Assembly (NCBI RefSeq): GCF_002078875.1
Contig: NC_034410.1
Coordinates: 39,308,797-39,372,796, forward strand
Source of the DNA: Numida meleagris
Taxonomy: Eukaryota; Chordata; Aves; Galliformes; Numididae
DNA length: 64,000 nucleotides
Direction of reading: 5' to 3'
The stretch's first letter is position 1. Every line of letters begins with the position of its first letter. Shown here piece after piece: positions 49,430-62,617 of the stretch. The notes below the pieces were generated by a model. That model was given only the letters and a program-made list of their open reading frames with translations, had not been told where the DNA came from and made no database searches. A program made the translations under genes and the position numbers.

Positions 49430-50933
49430 TAGAATCATAGAATCATTAAGGTTGGAAAAGTCCTCTAAGATCATCTACTCCAACTGTGTACCTACCCCCA
49501 ATATTGCCCACTGAACCATCTTCCATAATACTGTATCTACATGTTTCTTGAACACCTCCAGGGGTAGGACTAGACCACCTCCCTGGGCAGCTCGTTCCAA
49601 TGCCTCACCACTCTTTCAAAGAAGTTTTTCCTAATACCCAACCTGAACCTTCACTGGCATAATTTAAGGCCATTCCATGTAGTCCTATCATTGTTGCCCG
49701 GGAGAAGACGCTGACACTCACCTCACCACAGCCTCCTTTCAGGGAGCTGTTAAGAGCGATAAGGTCTCCCCTGAGCCTCCTCTTCTCCAGACCAAATACG
49801 TCTGGAGAAGACTGAACAAGTCTGGAGAAGTTCCCTCAGGCACTCCTCATAAAACTTGTGCTCCAGACCCTTCACAGCTTTGTTGCCCTTCTCTGGACAC
49901 ACTCCAGGGCCTCAATGTCTTTCTTGTACTAAGGGGACGAAAACTGAACACAGTACTCATGCTGTGGCCTCACCAGAACTGAGTAAAGGCAAACAATCAC
50001 CTCCCTGGTCCTGGTGGCTTTACTATTTCTGATACAAGCCAGGATGCCATTGGCCTTCTTGGCCACCTGGGTACACTGCTGGCTCATGTTTAGCCGAGTG
50101 ACAGCCAACACCCCCACGTCCCTTTCCTCTGCACAGCTGGATCAACACTTCCTCCCAGCTTGGTGTCATCTACAACCTTACCGAGAGTGTACTCAATCCC
50201 CCTATCCAGATCATCAATAACAAGATGAAGCAGGACAGGCCCTAATACCAACCCCTGGGGAGCACCACTCCTGAGTGGTTTCTGGCTGGATTTAACTCCT
50301 ATCACTGCCACTCTTTGTGCCTGGCCCTCCAGCCCATTCTTTACCCAGCAAAAATTGTACCTGTCCAAGCCACGGGCTTCCAGCTTCTCCAGGAGAATAT
50401 GGTGGTAGACAGCGTCAAAGGCTTTGCTGAAGCCCAGGTAGACTACATCAACAGCCTTTCCCTCATCCACAAGGTAGGTCACCTGGTCACAGAAGGACAT
50501 GAGGTTGGTCAGGCAGGACCTGCCTTTCATGAACCCATACTGGCTGGGCTTGATCCCCCAGTTGTCCTGCACATGCCGTGTGATCTCACTCAAGATGATC
50601 TGTTCCATAATCTTCCCTGGCACCAAGGTCAGGCTGACAGGCCTTTAGTTCTCCAGATACTTCTTGTGACCCTTCTTGTAGATGGGAGTCTCACTGGAAA
50701 GCCTCCAATCCTCTGTAACCTCTCTGGTTGACCAGGAACACCGATAGATGGTGGAAAGTGTTTGGGAATCACCTCCACCAGCTCCCTCAGCACCCTTGGG
50801 TGGATCCCATTTGGTCCCATGGCCTTGTGATGGTCCAGATGGAGTAGAAGATCTCTAACTATCTCCACCTGAATCACAGGGGTTTTATTCTGTTCCCCAC
50901 CCCAGACCTCCAGCTTAGGGGGTAGAGTACCCC
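49430..50933 (-). mobile_element. CR1 LINE, 5'-truncated, about 1.5 kb
   Basis: The 3' tail is at 49430 (plus-strand AGAATCATAGAATCATTAAG). Running leftward on the minus strand the element covers the ORF2 C-terminus, the reverse-transcriptase core and its N-terminal part, stopping near 50933. It is the longest CR1 in the window and lies antisense to the host gene, 1.1 kb after the exon. Confidence 0.95.
49929..50877 (-). pseudogene. CR1 reverse-transcriptase remnant, broken into several frames
   Basis: Three overlapping frames cover the domain. The first (50877-50629) has LLLHLDHHKAMGPNGIHPRV, the conserved first reverse-transcriptase block. The second (50626-50090) has [14 protein letters not shown], then [17 protein letters not shown] (motif A region), [13 protein letters not shown] and [10 protein letters not shown] in place of the usual FADD motif. 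The third (50117-49929) holds the C-terminal [14 protein letters not shown] region. Frameshifts separate them. An endonuclease domain was not found, so it cannot be autonomous. Confidence 0.9.
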
Positions 50934-53900
50934 TACGATAATTGATTTATTGGCTCTTTGTTTTTATTGACGGGTGGCAATAAAAAGTATTTTCTTCAAA
51001 AGGATAAAAGATGGCACGATGAAGAATGTGAACAACTACTAAGGATTGTGCTATCTTTTTTCCTCAGATATACTGAATCTCCTTGCTAAAATATAGGCAA
51101 TTTGATGAGTTAGTCAAGCTGCAAAAAAGAAACCAAAGACAGGAGATATATTTTATGCTACTAGTTGATCTCAAATAGTTGTTTCTGAGGAGGACTAAAA
51201 TTATAACTACAGAAATATGTAAAGTTGTGGATTTAAAATTAGAGATGTAAAGTATAAGATCAGAAGATAAACTTATATTCAGTATTCTTAGGACATATCA
51301 GTTGTGATTCAGAACAGTGAGCAACTACAGCACTTGCATGTGTGGAAATACCGAAACCTAAATGTGACTTAAAATACTGTTTTGGAATGCCCAGTGTTTT
51401 GGGAGCTAACCGCTAAGTCTGATACTTTCAGAGTGGGAAGGCCTGGATCAGCCACTGAGGTTTGTTTTCTGGGGGGTCTGTGACTAGAGCCATTTGTGAT
51501 TTTGAGGAGGCTGGCGTGTATACTTCTTGTTTGCATAAGGATGACTGTATTTTTAATATTTAGCCATGGTGCCTGGAATCTGAGATAGGTCCTTTATAGC
51601 ATGTTTGATAATTCAGGATAAATATACAACTGACTTTTCCTATCTCTGAAAAAAATCAGAAACTATTTAGAAAAACACGGATTCAACGGAAATTGAGACA
51701 GCTCTGCACAAAGTACCTCACATTGCTGAGAAGTCAGGAGCCTGGGAAAGCAACTCTATCTGCAGTAACATGTTAGCTTTTGCAGATGTTGGAAGCCAAG
51801 TTGCATAACAGGACTGAAAGACAACACTACCTGCCAGTGTCTGAATTAACAGTGGGTGCTCAAAGAGCTCTGAAAAAAAGAGGTGGAAGAAGAATTTAAC
51901 TTGCATTTCTGGAAATTGATCCAGAGCAGTTTTATTTTGAGAACTGCTTAAATTAGTAGTAAATGGTGGCAATCTCATGAAATCAAAGAAAGAAGTTGAA
52001 GTGTGAAGAAATAACCTAAAACATTTGCATGCTATCCCTTTGCAAAACAGAGTCAGAGTCAAAGTTCTTTATTTTCTCTTCTGCATTCCAAAACAGGGAA
52101 ACGGCCCTTGCGCAGGGGCCAAGGAGAAGACTGTAACCTGTGTTCATTGAATGTCAAAAATCTTAGTTCAGACATGAATGCTTTTGAATGAAGGTGAACA
52201 AGGCGTTGGCTGGCTTTTCTTTGCACTGGCCTTCTCCAGTAGCGAGGCAAAGTATGCTGAAATGTCGGTGTATTCTGTGATGTTTTCCTGGAGAGAGACC
52301 TTGCTCGGAAAGAGAAGTTCTTTCTCAGTTTTAACACAATATAATTTTTCTCATAGAAATCCAGGAATCTTATTTAAAAAACAGAAAGCAGAACTGAACC
52401 CCCACCCATGTTGGCTAACAGAAGTATCTTGTGGATATTTGAGTAAAATATACTCATTTTATTGATGCTTAAATACAGCCACCTCCCTCATTTTTATAGC
52501 ATTTGGACACCCTTTTGGCTGATTTTGTTTCGTAGTGCTGCCTCTGGAAGAAGGTTAAACTCTGGTGGATTGATGCTCCAAGTCCCATCTCTGTTGGAAA
52601 ACTTGTCCCATCAAGGCTAATAGTTGCTGTAACCCTATGCAGGGAAAAACACCATTAAACGTGTTTGAATCTCTCATTTTGTTCTCTTGGATGCTGTTCA
52701 GCCTACTGCAAAGCAGACAGAGAGGATTCAGCAGAAGAGGAACAGCAATGCTGTGCTTACAGAGGTGACCAGGAGCCTGTGGATGGCTGCCCACCCGATG
52801 GGAAGAGGACATTCCCAGCCTCCTGCCATCAGGAGATTTGGGCACTCTTACACATATGCTCTCTCCTTGCCTCTTAAATTTTCTCTCACTTAAGTACCCA
52901 AAGCAGAAGTTTTGACTACTGCCACTCTCTTGCATCCAGTGACGTTCATCTAACTTGTCCATCATTAGCAAAAATCCTTACTGACACTTTGATTTATTGA
53001 AAAAAAAATAATGCTATGGAGCTGCTGACTGATAGTTTCTGGTCTGTCTCACTTCATACGTGTTTCTGGTCATCTCTGGAATCAATTCAAACATGCAGAG
53101 TCATTTGTCTGTGCATGTACTTGTCCATGCTTGTAGAGTCCTGGTGATTTTTTTTTGGTTTTTATTTTCATGCTGAAAATGTCGCAGCTGATATACAACC
53201 AGGTAATCTTGTAGGAACTGTTGATTTATTTCTCTCTTTTTGTTAGGAACCATACAAACAAAACAATGAAAAGATGATGCCTGCATGCAAGATTTATGCA
53301 TCATTTTCATTTTTTTCTGTATTTTCTTGAAAAATGTTACAGACGGAACATGGAAAATTAATTAGGAGACTCTAGGTAGCACGTGATTTGGCTTATCCTA
53401 GTAGAGAAAAAAGTTAGTATACCACATGAAAAACATATTAATGAAATCTGTGTGTACATCTATTTTTGGCATTTGCAATTGTCCTGAAGAGCACTGAACA
53501 GTATATTCGTAGTGAGACTTCTAAATCTGCTTTGTAGGTAAGCTTTTAATGATACTGAGGAGTCTGAATTCGCCTACAGACTCAAGAGAAGCTAGTTCTC
53601 TAAATGACTTTGAGGATCTGAACTTCTGTCAATGCTGAAACCGATGGACAGTGCTATTGTAGGATTGGTCTATACCTATACATACACTTGTGGGATCTCA
53701 CTACCATCTTTTATTTGCAGTTCTAGTCTGTTGTAAAGGCTATGCAAAGTGGAAGTTCCAGCAAAGATAGGTTATTGGAAAGAGCATGTAATGGCTTCTT
53801 ATATAATGGCTACGTAGCAGCTGAAAGAAACGCATTTATCAAAAAGGTTTTTTTAATCATGTTGTTATTCCAAATGCATTTATAGGGATTAAAAAATATG

Positions 53901-54901
53901 TACGATGACTGTCTTACCTGGGTTTTGCTTTTTGTATGTAATACTGCCTTTAGACATCCTCATTACCTGTGTCAGGAATGTGGACACTGAGGAAGTATTT
54001 AATCAGTGTTGGTAGTTGTCTAAATCCAAGGAACATTTATTGGCTACTCTGCTGCAATAAATGCCATACAGAGTGTACGCCACACAATCTAGATCTGAAA
54101 AAAGGCTGTGTCAATAGACTCCAATGGGTTTTGTTCATTGAGAGAAATACAGAAAAGAATTTTGCGTCTTGTGTGATATTTTTCTCATCTCTCCATCATG
54201 CAGAAGCTTAAACACAGGGAGCAATCACCATTGAGGTGAAATGTGAAAGGGAAACTTTTCCCACAGAACAGAGCCAAGTATAAGAGCTTGTGAAAGGAGC
54301 AGATAGCTGGCTGCTCTAGAGTTAAATAGACAGTTTGTCTCCAAGGGAAAGGAAATCCCACAGAAGAATCTGGCACAACGAAGTGTGTCTGTGAAGAGTA
54401 GTCCGCCGTGAATGCTCCTTGCTGTCTTGCTAAAGCGTTTACTGTCTCACCCTGTACTTGTGCACAGTGTGTGTCCAACACTGAGCTGAATCAATAACAA
54501 GCCTGGGTTAAATTACAATGAAAAATCATAGCTGGGAACACGTGAAAGGTGGTTAGGTTCAGATTTGTAAATTAGAGATGCCAGTGTCTCTCTTTTGTTT
54601 GCTTTCTTTAACCAAGTCAGCCACACCAGCGGAGCTCTTTTTGAGCAATAACCACATGCCCAACAGCTTAATGTAGCGATACTTACCAAAGCTGTACCCT
54701 CCTCATCCTCTCACCTGTTTATCTGTGGTGTTGTTTTTCATGAGCTGCCTTTCACTCTTCTAACTCTTCCTGGCTGGAGTTGGCCCTTAGGTGCTATTTT
54801 TATAAATACATAATATTCTTTCATTCTTTAAAGAGTAGTGATTGAGGAAGACAAAGGCATTGTAGAGATGATAAATTATTTGTTTGTTATAGATTTTATA
54901 G

Positions 54902-54936
54902 GTTTTTGTTTGTTTGTTTGTTTGTTTGTTTGTTTT
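54902..54936. repeat. (TTTG)n microsatellite
   Basis: About eight TTTG units. It is the complement type of the (AAAC)n tract at 31157-31199. Confidence 0.95.
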
Positions 54937-56833
54937 TAATAGGAAATTGTGCTTTTCCAAAGCCAGACGTTTTTTTGAGATGAAGCACTGAACTCAGGAA
55001 TCAAATCACAGATGTGCTATAGCAAAGTGCTAATTTTAAGTTCCAGAAAATCTGAAGCAGCAGATGATTTTGTCTTTTGAGCTTACTAACAGTTAAGGCT
55101 GAAGAAGAGAGCAGCTTTGTAAGCAACATCTAATGTGATGAATTGGGATGACAGTGGAGATACACGATCCTAATGGGAGGACTTCATAGTCTTGTCTAGC
55201 CTAAAAAATGTCATGCTCCTATCTGAGAACTATCTGGTAGCTTATGATACTGTTCCTGTTTTTAGATATTCACAAGCAAACATAGAGTGCATTAGCGGGA
55301 GCCATTCTTCAAAGAAGAATATCAAGTAATCCTGATGATATTAAAATCCAACTGTCCTTTCAAACACGTATGTATTTCTCCTGAAATGATGTAGATCACC
55401 ATAAAGGGGGATGTGCATAGGCAATGCTTGTACCACACCTGCCAAATTTATACACAAAAATTTCTTCAGAGGTTTTCAGAAGTGCTTAACTCAGCATAAT
55501 TCTACTCTCCTGGAAGTGAATGGGACTTCACCGTTGATTAATGAAAAGGAATTAGGTCAGTGCTATGTTCCTTTGTTCCCAAAAATCTTAGCTCAGCACC
55601 CTTCTTAACCACTTAAGTTAGCTTAGAAAAATTTTATGGCACATACCATTATGTTTATACTCTACCTATCACCTCTAATAGACCTTGCCATGGCATTTTA
55701 CTTCCTTATTCAAGTGCTGCTTTAGTTTCTAGATTGACTTGATTTTTTTCATACTGTAACTTCATCTAAGATTAAAACATTCTTCTGCCTTTGAAAATTG
55801 CAATGTAAATAATCAGTAAATATATCCATCTCCATGCTCCTAAAGCCCTGCACCACAGAACAGATGCTGGTAAGTGAAAGACATAGCCAGCATTTAGGCT
55901 GGAGAACACTGGAATTACTGGGTTCTTTTAGGGTTATGAACTTCAGCCAAACAAGAATTGGCCTTTTTTCATAAATACACATTGTTCTTGACTTTCCTCT
56001 GACTTGGAACACATTTGAATTGGTAATAATACTGCTGAAATCCACAGAGCTTTGGCAGTTAAAGCTAGAAAGAAGAATGGGGCTCCCTATCTTTAGCACT
56101 CACATAGCTATACATCTTGGAAGCTCTTACGCACTCTTTGCAAACCCTTTATGTTTACAGAACAGGAAATCTGAGTCTTGCAAATGAGTTAAACACTGGA
56201 GTCAGATTAATTCGTTTTTCCCTCCATACTCAGGAAACTCCAAACGCCCCATGGAGGAGTTATCTGACCACAACTATGCAGCTTGGGAATCTGCAGCTCA
56301 GACTGAGAGAAACTATGTTCTAAATTCAGTAGGCACGTCTTTACTCACCAGGAAAAAGCCAGTCCACACCAAAATGATCAAAAAACTGTGGTTTTAGAAA
56401 ATATTACTGTGGTAGAAAATGTACGTAGCCTTTCTTTTCGTGACATATCATTTAATTATGTTCTTCTGTAACTCAGCATGAGGACGATGTTTTTGTAAGT
56501 TGAGAAACAAAACATCATTGTATCTAGCATGCTTCCTCAGAAGGAGGAGATGATTCACTTGATCATGAGTGGGAGGATACATGCATGCATTCTGGGGTAC
56601 CACTTAGTCTAGGCTGAGACACACATTCAATAAAGTAATGTGATTTGTGTTAAAATTAAGCCACTCATAGGTTATTTTTCTTTGATTTGGAAAGCAGGTG
56701 TGCAAACTTCGGTAGCATTTCTTTGTGAGTGCCGTGTGACAGTTCATCAGCCTGGAAATATACAGGTGTGTTTTCTGCCAGTAAACACAAATCTACTTCT
56801 AATGCACATAGATATTCCCGTCGCACATATGCA

Positions 56834-56845
56834 CCCCCCCCCCCC
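56834..56845. repeat. Poly(C) run of 12
   Basis: Uninterrupted C run after GCA. G-rich on the minus strand but a single run, so not a quadruplex motif on its own. Confidence 0.9.
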
Positions 56846-57247
56846 GAATATCTAAATGTTACAGTATTAGTGAATACTCTGCTTGCTTTTTCCTTATTAA
56901 TTAATGCCTCTTATTCAACTGACATGTCTGAGCGGCTGGGCTGTAATCTGAATAAATTTAGGTTTATATGCAATTTTCTTCACTAACGAATGATAATTTT
57001 TATCACTGGAAAAAAACCCTCTGTTTTTCCATTGTATAAAATTATTAGATTAAGCTCCCTTCGTGACACATGCAACAAACTGAGTCATGATGACAGATAA
57101 TTTCATTTTTTTTTCAGTCCTTGGACTTTCCTTTTATGCATTTATGCTCAGAAAGGGAGGTAATGATGAAATGAAGGCCAGAATTCTATTTGCAGTCACA
57201 TTAGTCTGACTTAGGAGTCATCAGCATAAATATATGTGATAAAGAAT

Positions 57248-57745
57248 GTAAAACTGGCCATACTGGGTCAGAACAAAAGTCTGTCTCACATCAGATTCAC
57301 TTTCTGATAGCACACGAGAGCACTTGCCAACAGAGGAGTAAAAGGAACAGGCAAGTATTTGAGGATACTTACCCAGAATGTCCTCTGAGCCTCCAGCCAT
57401 TTGCGATTTAGGGTTTCTTGAGCTTGTATTTAATAACCTCAAACTGTCCTCCCTGCCCCCAAATGAAGGATTTCTCCCACTTTTTTTCTCAATTTAAAAT
57501 GTTGGCAGCACAGCATATAGCCATAAGAAATTCTTCAGGTTAACTGTACGTTCTTCAAAGAGGCATCTCCTTTGCTTAATTTAAACCTGCAATGCTGATT
57601 TCACTGATTGCCTGCTAATTCTTGTATTGAAAGAGACAGAAGGCTCTTGTTCTCTGTGAATCTTTTTCATGCCACTTAGGATTTTATAACACATGATCAT
57701 AGCTTCCCTTAATCCCTGTTCTTTTTGTACTTTTATGAAAGATGT
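57248..57745 (-). mobile_element. Ancient CR1 LINE of the amniote (turtle/crocodile-like) type
   Basis: The 3' end shows 'aaactggccatactgggtca' and 'gaacaaaagtctgtct', matching the antisense tail 'ggccatactgggtcagacca ... ggtccatct' of an old CR1 lineage well preserved in turtles and crocodilians. It continues with 'caggttaactgtacgttctt', then 'tttaaacctgcaatgctgat', 'ttcactgattgcctgctaat', 'tcttgtattgaaagag' and 'attttataacacatgatcat' in the expected order. No tail octamers of the young bird type. No coding capacity. Assignment is from recognition of the block series. Confidence 0.75.
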
Positions 57746-60700
57746 GCCAGCGTGTGCATGTGTAAATAAGGATGCAGTTCTTAGAGCAGAGGAGCAGTTG
57801 CTAAGTAATGAACATGAAGCACGGTAAAGTGTGTTTTGTAATGTCAGAGCACAGCTGATAGATAGGAAGCTTAGAGGGTCATTCCATATTGAAAGGCTGG
57901 CCATACTGTTAATGCTGCACATTGCTGCAGCCTGGGAAATGGGCACAGAGAACTTGGAGTATGTTTAGCAGATATAAGGTATTTTGTATTTTTTGTATTT
58001 TTAAACTTAGCAAAGTCATTTTCTTAAAGAACTGTCCGCTTTAGAAAAATCCACCCTAAAAATAATTGAAGTGTTTTTTTTTTTTTAAAGAAATCTTAAA
58101 AAAAAATCTATTCCTTTACAATAGCAAGTAAAGAATGTACATCCTAAGTATGAAGACATATTTTCAGTGCTGTGTCAAGAGAAAATGCATGCACACACAC
58201 CTCAGTTAATATCTGTGTATGAGGCATTAGAAATGACTGCCTTTAATTCTGGGCTTATTTGATCTCAGTTTTCCTGGCATGTTAGATCAACTTTGTCTCT
58301 CATACTGCTGAACAGCACCTGAGACTAATGGAACCAGTGGGTTGATTTTGAGCCAATCCTGACACGAGATGAGGGGCTTTGCTGGACACTTCTGTAGGTA
58401 CTCCCCTCTGTTCTACCTTGCACTTTCTGCAATGTTACCAGTGATCTTGTGGCAGATGCCTTCATATCTAACAGGAGGAAAGGAGTGCCACAGAATCACA
58501 TTGTGTAGATGAATCTGTATTTAAGAAGTGTATATTAATGTTTTTCTGCTTTCTCTAGTGCTCAGGGAGGAAGATGGCACTTTGTATGTTGAGAGGCAGA
58601 GCCGTAATCCAAAATGGTAGACATGTGGAAGATCCTAGGTACTCTAATTGCTCATTTCTCTAGCTGAGGAGGCAGAAGGAGTCCTTGTTTGCTTTCCAAA
58701 GTAACCTAAGCAAGAGTATGTCCTGGGGACCTCTGGGAGATTTACATTTGCCAAAGCCACTCCTCCCACTGCAGGTTATTTCATAACATAGCAGTCTCAT
58801 AAACTGTGGAGAGCAGTGAAAAATTTAATGACAGCAGCTGTTCTGTAAATGCATTTTTAGTTGGAAACACTGGACCTCCCACAGGTAAATACAGCATTAG
58901 AATGTTGGGACTTTTTAATAGTATTTGATAGGATGCAAATTTTTCCCCATCTTAAAATGGATAAATCTGTGCTTATTTTGAGTGCTACTAAGTAGCAGGG
59001 TGTATGTCTGATGACTGACATTTTTCAGTCAACTTCCTGCTTAGTAATTTTATCAAGACCCCCAAAAAAGAGAAATACTGAAGAAATGGAGTATGAGTTG
59101 TTCCATTTCTAAAGTCAGAAAATATGGGAGTTGAGATAGGTAAGGCCTGATGCTGGAAAGCTCAAGTTTGAATTCCTCAGAACAAGTGGATGTGTATTCC
59201 AGGAGCTGCCATTGAAGTCTGCACCTCAGACGTAATTTTCTCATTCACTTAAATCATTTATAGTTCTTAAATGATACTGCTGATAGGCGAAGAACATGCC
59301 TTGAAGAAAGGCTTTCCCATCTTCAAAGGCATCTTTGCGACTTTGCTATCCCACTCAGTTAATACAGATTGCTGTTTCAGTGCAGTATCACAATTTTGTC
59401 TCTCTGTATATAGACATATGTTTTTTTTTAATTTACACATGCATAGTTAATAAGTATCAAAGTAACTATATTTGTGTAACTATATGCGCATAGTTATGGA
59501 TGATGATTTCAAAATATTCCAGAGAAATTTTCGTCATGTATTGCAATTCTCTTGAGTAGCAAAAAGAATTACAGTGGTATTTTTATGGTATGTATTGGTG
59601 GTGTCTGACTATTTAGTAGTAATTCTTGTAAGCACTGGGAATAAAATGCTGTGTGTTTTTTAGGAATGTGCTGTAGAAATTGGAAGGAAATTGGTGGTAA
59701 ATTAAATCTTGTTCACATTCAGGCAATATTTTTTCCACCTGTCAGCAAAAACTGGCGAAAACCAAAACAACAACAAAATTGGAAAGTTTGAGATGAGATT
59801 TAGCGATTTACTGTCTGCTTTAACTGTGCGTATGGCTTGAAGGAGTGCTACACAGCCGCGGATTTTCCACATATCTCTGTAACTTATTTGTCCATTTTGC
59901 ATAAAATATTGTGATCCCACTATTTCTCTAAATGGTTTCATAGTCACTTACTCTGATGATAACCTATTGTAGAGAACCAGGACTATCGTTTATATAGCAC
60001 TGTTCAATTATAGCAATGCAGTCTAAAACAGCATGTGGAAGGAGGGGTCTTCACAGTGTCTTAACTTCCAAAATAACTTTTCCTGTGTTTAAAAGCTGTT
60101 CACCAGTGAAAAGTCACCTCTAATAGCAGCATGCCTGAATTCATGTCAGACCTCATTCTTACTGTTCTGCACATATTTCACATGGTAAAGCCATGATTTT
60201 AGTAAAGGCATTAGAGCAGCTCCAAACCAGGTCAAGTTCCTTCAGTGATGGGGTCATGGAGATCTCACTGCATTGCCCTCTTTCCTGTGGCTACTGAGCC
60301 TGCAGTAGTGAAAATATTTCTTTTTCAGAATAAAAATTTCATGAGCTGAAATACCTAATGGCTCTCTTTTGTGTGATCAGTTTTCTAAATCTTCTTGAAC
60401 TTAGGCTTTCTATGTTGAAAAGGAGTGTTGGATGCAGACTCTGCTTTGCTTTCCTTGAAGTTCAAATAAATGGTTTCATTTCACATGACTGCATTATTGC
60501 GTGCTATTCACTTCTCTTGAGTATGTAAGTAATGTACAGATTGGCTTGCAGGAGTACATTGAAGAGGCCAGGCATCTTACGTCAGTCAGCAATTAGGTTA
60601 GTTACCAGGACACTTCTCTGCACTCATGTAAGCCTCGTTGTACTGGCTCTTTGATCGCAAGGCATCTGGGCAGCCTGATGCACACTTCTCTAAAGGATGC

Positions 60701-62617
60701 TGTCTGACATAGTAACAACTGTAGCACATTCCTCCCAGGAGCATCATCTACTATCTTATCCCTTATAATGGATTTTACTAGAGGTTTTTTCCATTCCTTT
60801 GATCTGGGATCTTTTGAATTTGTGGTAGCTGAGACCTGAAATGCTTTATACTGTGATGACAGCCTCTCACAAAACACCACACTCATGTCACCTGGTCTTA
60901 ACAATCTGTAGATCTCATCAAGTACAGAGTGATTCCTGTACATACTATTTATTGCCCATTTGCTGATATTTCTTTGATAACTATCAAGTCTTTCACTTAA
61001 TAGTTTGGAAAGTTTTCATAATGATCTTTGCCTTCACAAATGTCTTTCCTTCTATATCATCCTCCTTTGTTCCCATGCCAGTACAGTCCTTAAACTTTTC
61101 TACTTCTGTTGATCCAAATGAAGCATTTGCAAAGCACAAGCATATCCCATTTGCATCCTGCCTTTTGCTGTTGTAAATACACGATGTTCTTTTTAGGACA
61201 CTCCTACACAATTCTCACTATCTCACTGTGATTACATTAATTTTGTATTCGAGCAGGTTTGCATCTGAACATTGCACATGCTGAGTAAAGCAAAGTGATG
61301 TTTCTGGGAGTGATCAATTCTTCCTGATTCCACTGACCAATAGCCCTTTTCTATACCTTTTCCACCTTCCATCTTTCTTGAATGTGGTTGAGCAGAGCTG
61401 TGCACTGTTTTTCAGAGAGGGTCTTTGTAGTGTTATGCTACCGTCTTTCAGTTGGGTAGTACCTTGCCTAATGGATTTACTCCCTCATGGCCTACTGGAA
61501 AGCACTCTTTTTAAAGCAGAAACTCTAATTTTTAGCAAGAGTAAAAAATACATTATTTTGTTTGTTGAAGTGCTATATTCTGTTTGTTCTCTTAAATCTT
61601 AGAATGCTTTACAAGGTTTTGAGTGAAATGCAAACGTTATATTTTATAAGCACAAGTTTTAAAGTGACCCTCCTGGCATATGCAAGTGGTTATGGCTAAA
61701 GTTCCATTATTTAGCTTGTTTTAAAGATTACATCTCCTGTCTGGCTGTTGTTTAACATTATAAATATGATGGCTCAGTTTCTTGAGCTGTGCAAGAGAAG
61801 TCTTGCCCAGTGCCGTAGAGTTTATTTTCTATCTGCGTATAATTCTAAAACCATCATAAGTATAACAGGAGATTTAGGAGATATCAGTAAAATATTTGTG
61901 TTTCTAAACTTCAAGTGCTTTCTATAAGCACCACTTGACAAGGAAAATTGGAAATGAGAAAATGCCAGTAGACGAGTCTCTGACATGTTATTAGTTACTG
62001 ATATTTTTGTTCTAAACAATAGTTACTTCAAGCTTGATAAAATCTCAGATACGTTAAGGAACATGGCTTAGGTTCAATGGAGTTGGTGGGTTTTATTTTA
62101 TTACCTTTAAAATTGTTTTAAAAACACACTTTGTATTATCTATGTGGATATTTTACTGCTAAAAAGTTTTAACATGAAGATAGAATGGTGAGAAATGTAG
62201 ACCTGAGTTATAGATACAATCTCTGTAAGAAGCACACAAGTATTTTATCATTTCTATTTTCACTTTTTTTTGCTCAGAATTACTGTTCATGTAAATATTA
62301 TGAAGAAAAGAATGTTGATACATGCAAAACTTATTTACTAGGAGAGTTATCTACCCTGCTAAAATTGGCACTCTTGAGAGATGCACTCTTGAAATATGTT
62401 TGTGTCTAATAATTCTTGCAGACAGCTATGAAATCTTGCTGTCCAAATATAATATCCAGATGACAGATACGTGTACAAATATTTTTTCAAGGAATCAATT
62501 TCAGTTGTTTTAAGACAGGACTGTTTAAAGAACTTGATTTTTGTAAGCAGGAGCACAAATATGGAAGTTTGGTGATTTAGATAACCCTCAGCCTTGTTTG
62601 TACTACCACTTAGAGAA
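57746..62617. other. Intronic sequence with no gene recognised
   Basis: AT-rich non-coding DNA. Apart from a protein-like stretch at 60602-61211, listed separately, no repeat or gene was recognised. Confidence 0.6.
60602..61211 (-). other. Protein-like stretch in two minus-strand frames; possible decayed coding relic
   Basis: On the minus strand a frame from 61211 to 60993 leads into a second frame, offset by one shift, that is open from about 61010 to 60602 and reads through KWAINSMYRNHSVLDEIYRL and GDMSVVFCERLSSQYKAF. The composition is balanced and not low-complexity, unlike most chance frames here. I do not recognise the family. A chance pair of frames is possible, since frames of similar length occur elsewhere in this window. 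Confidence 0.2.

Larger units (their letters stand above)
50934..57247. other. Intronic sequence with no gene recognised
   Basis: AT-rich non-coding DNA with a (TTTG)n microsatellite at 54902-54936 and a run of twelve C at 56834-56845. Open frames up to 138 codons (52555-52971, minus strand) have no recognised domain. Confidence 0.6.
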
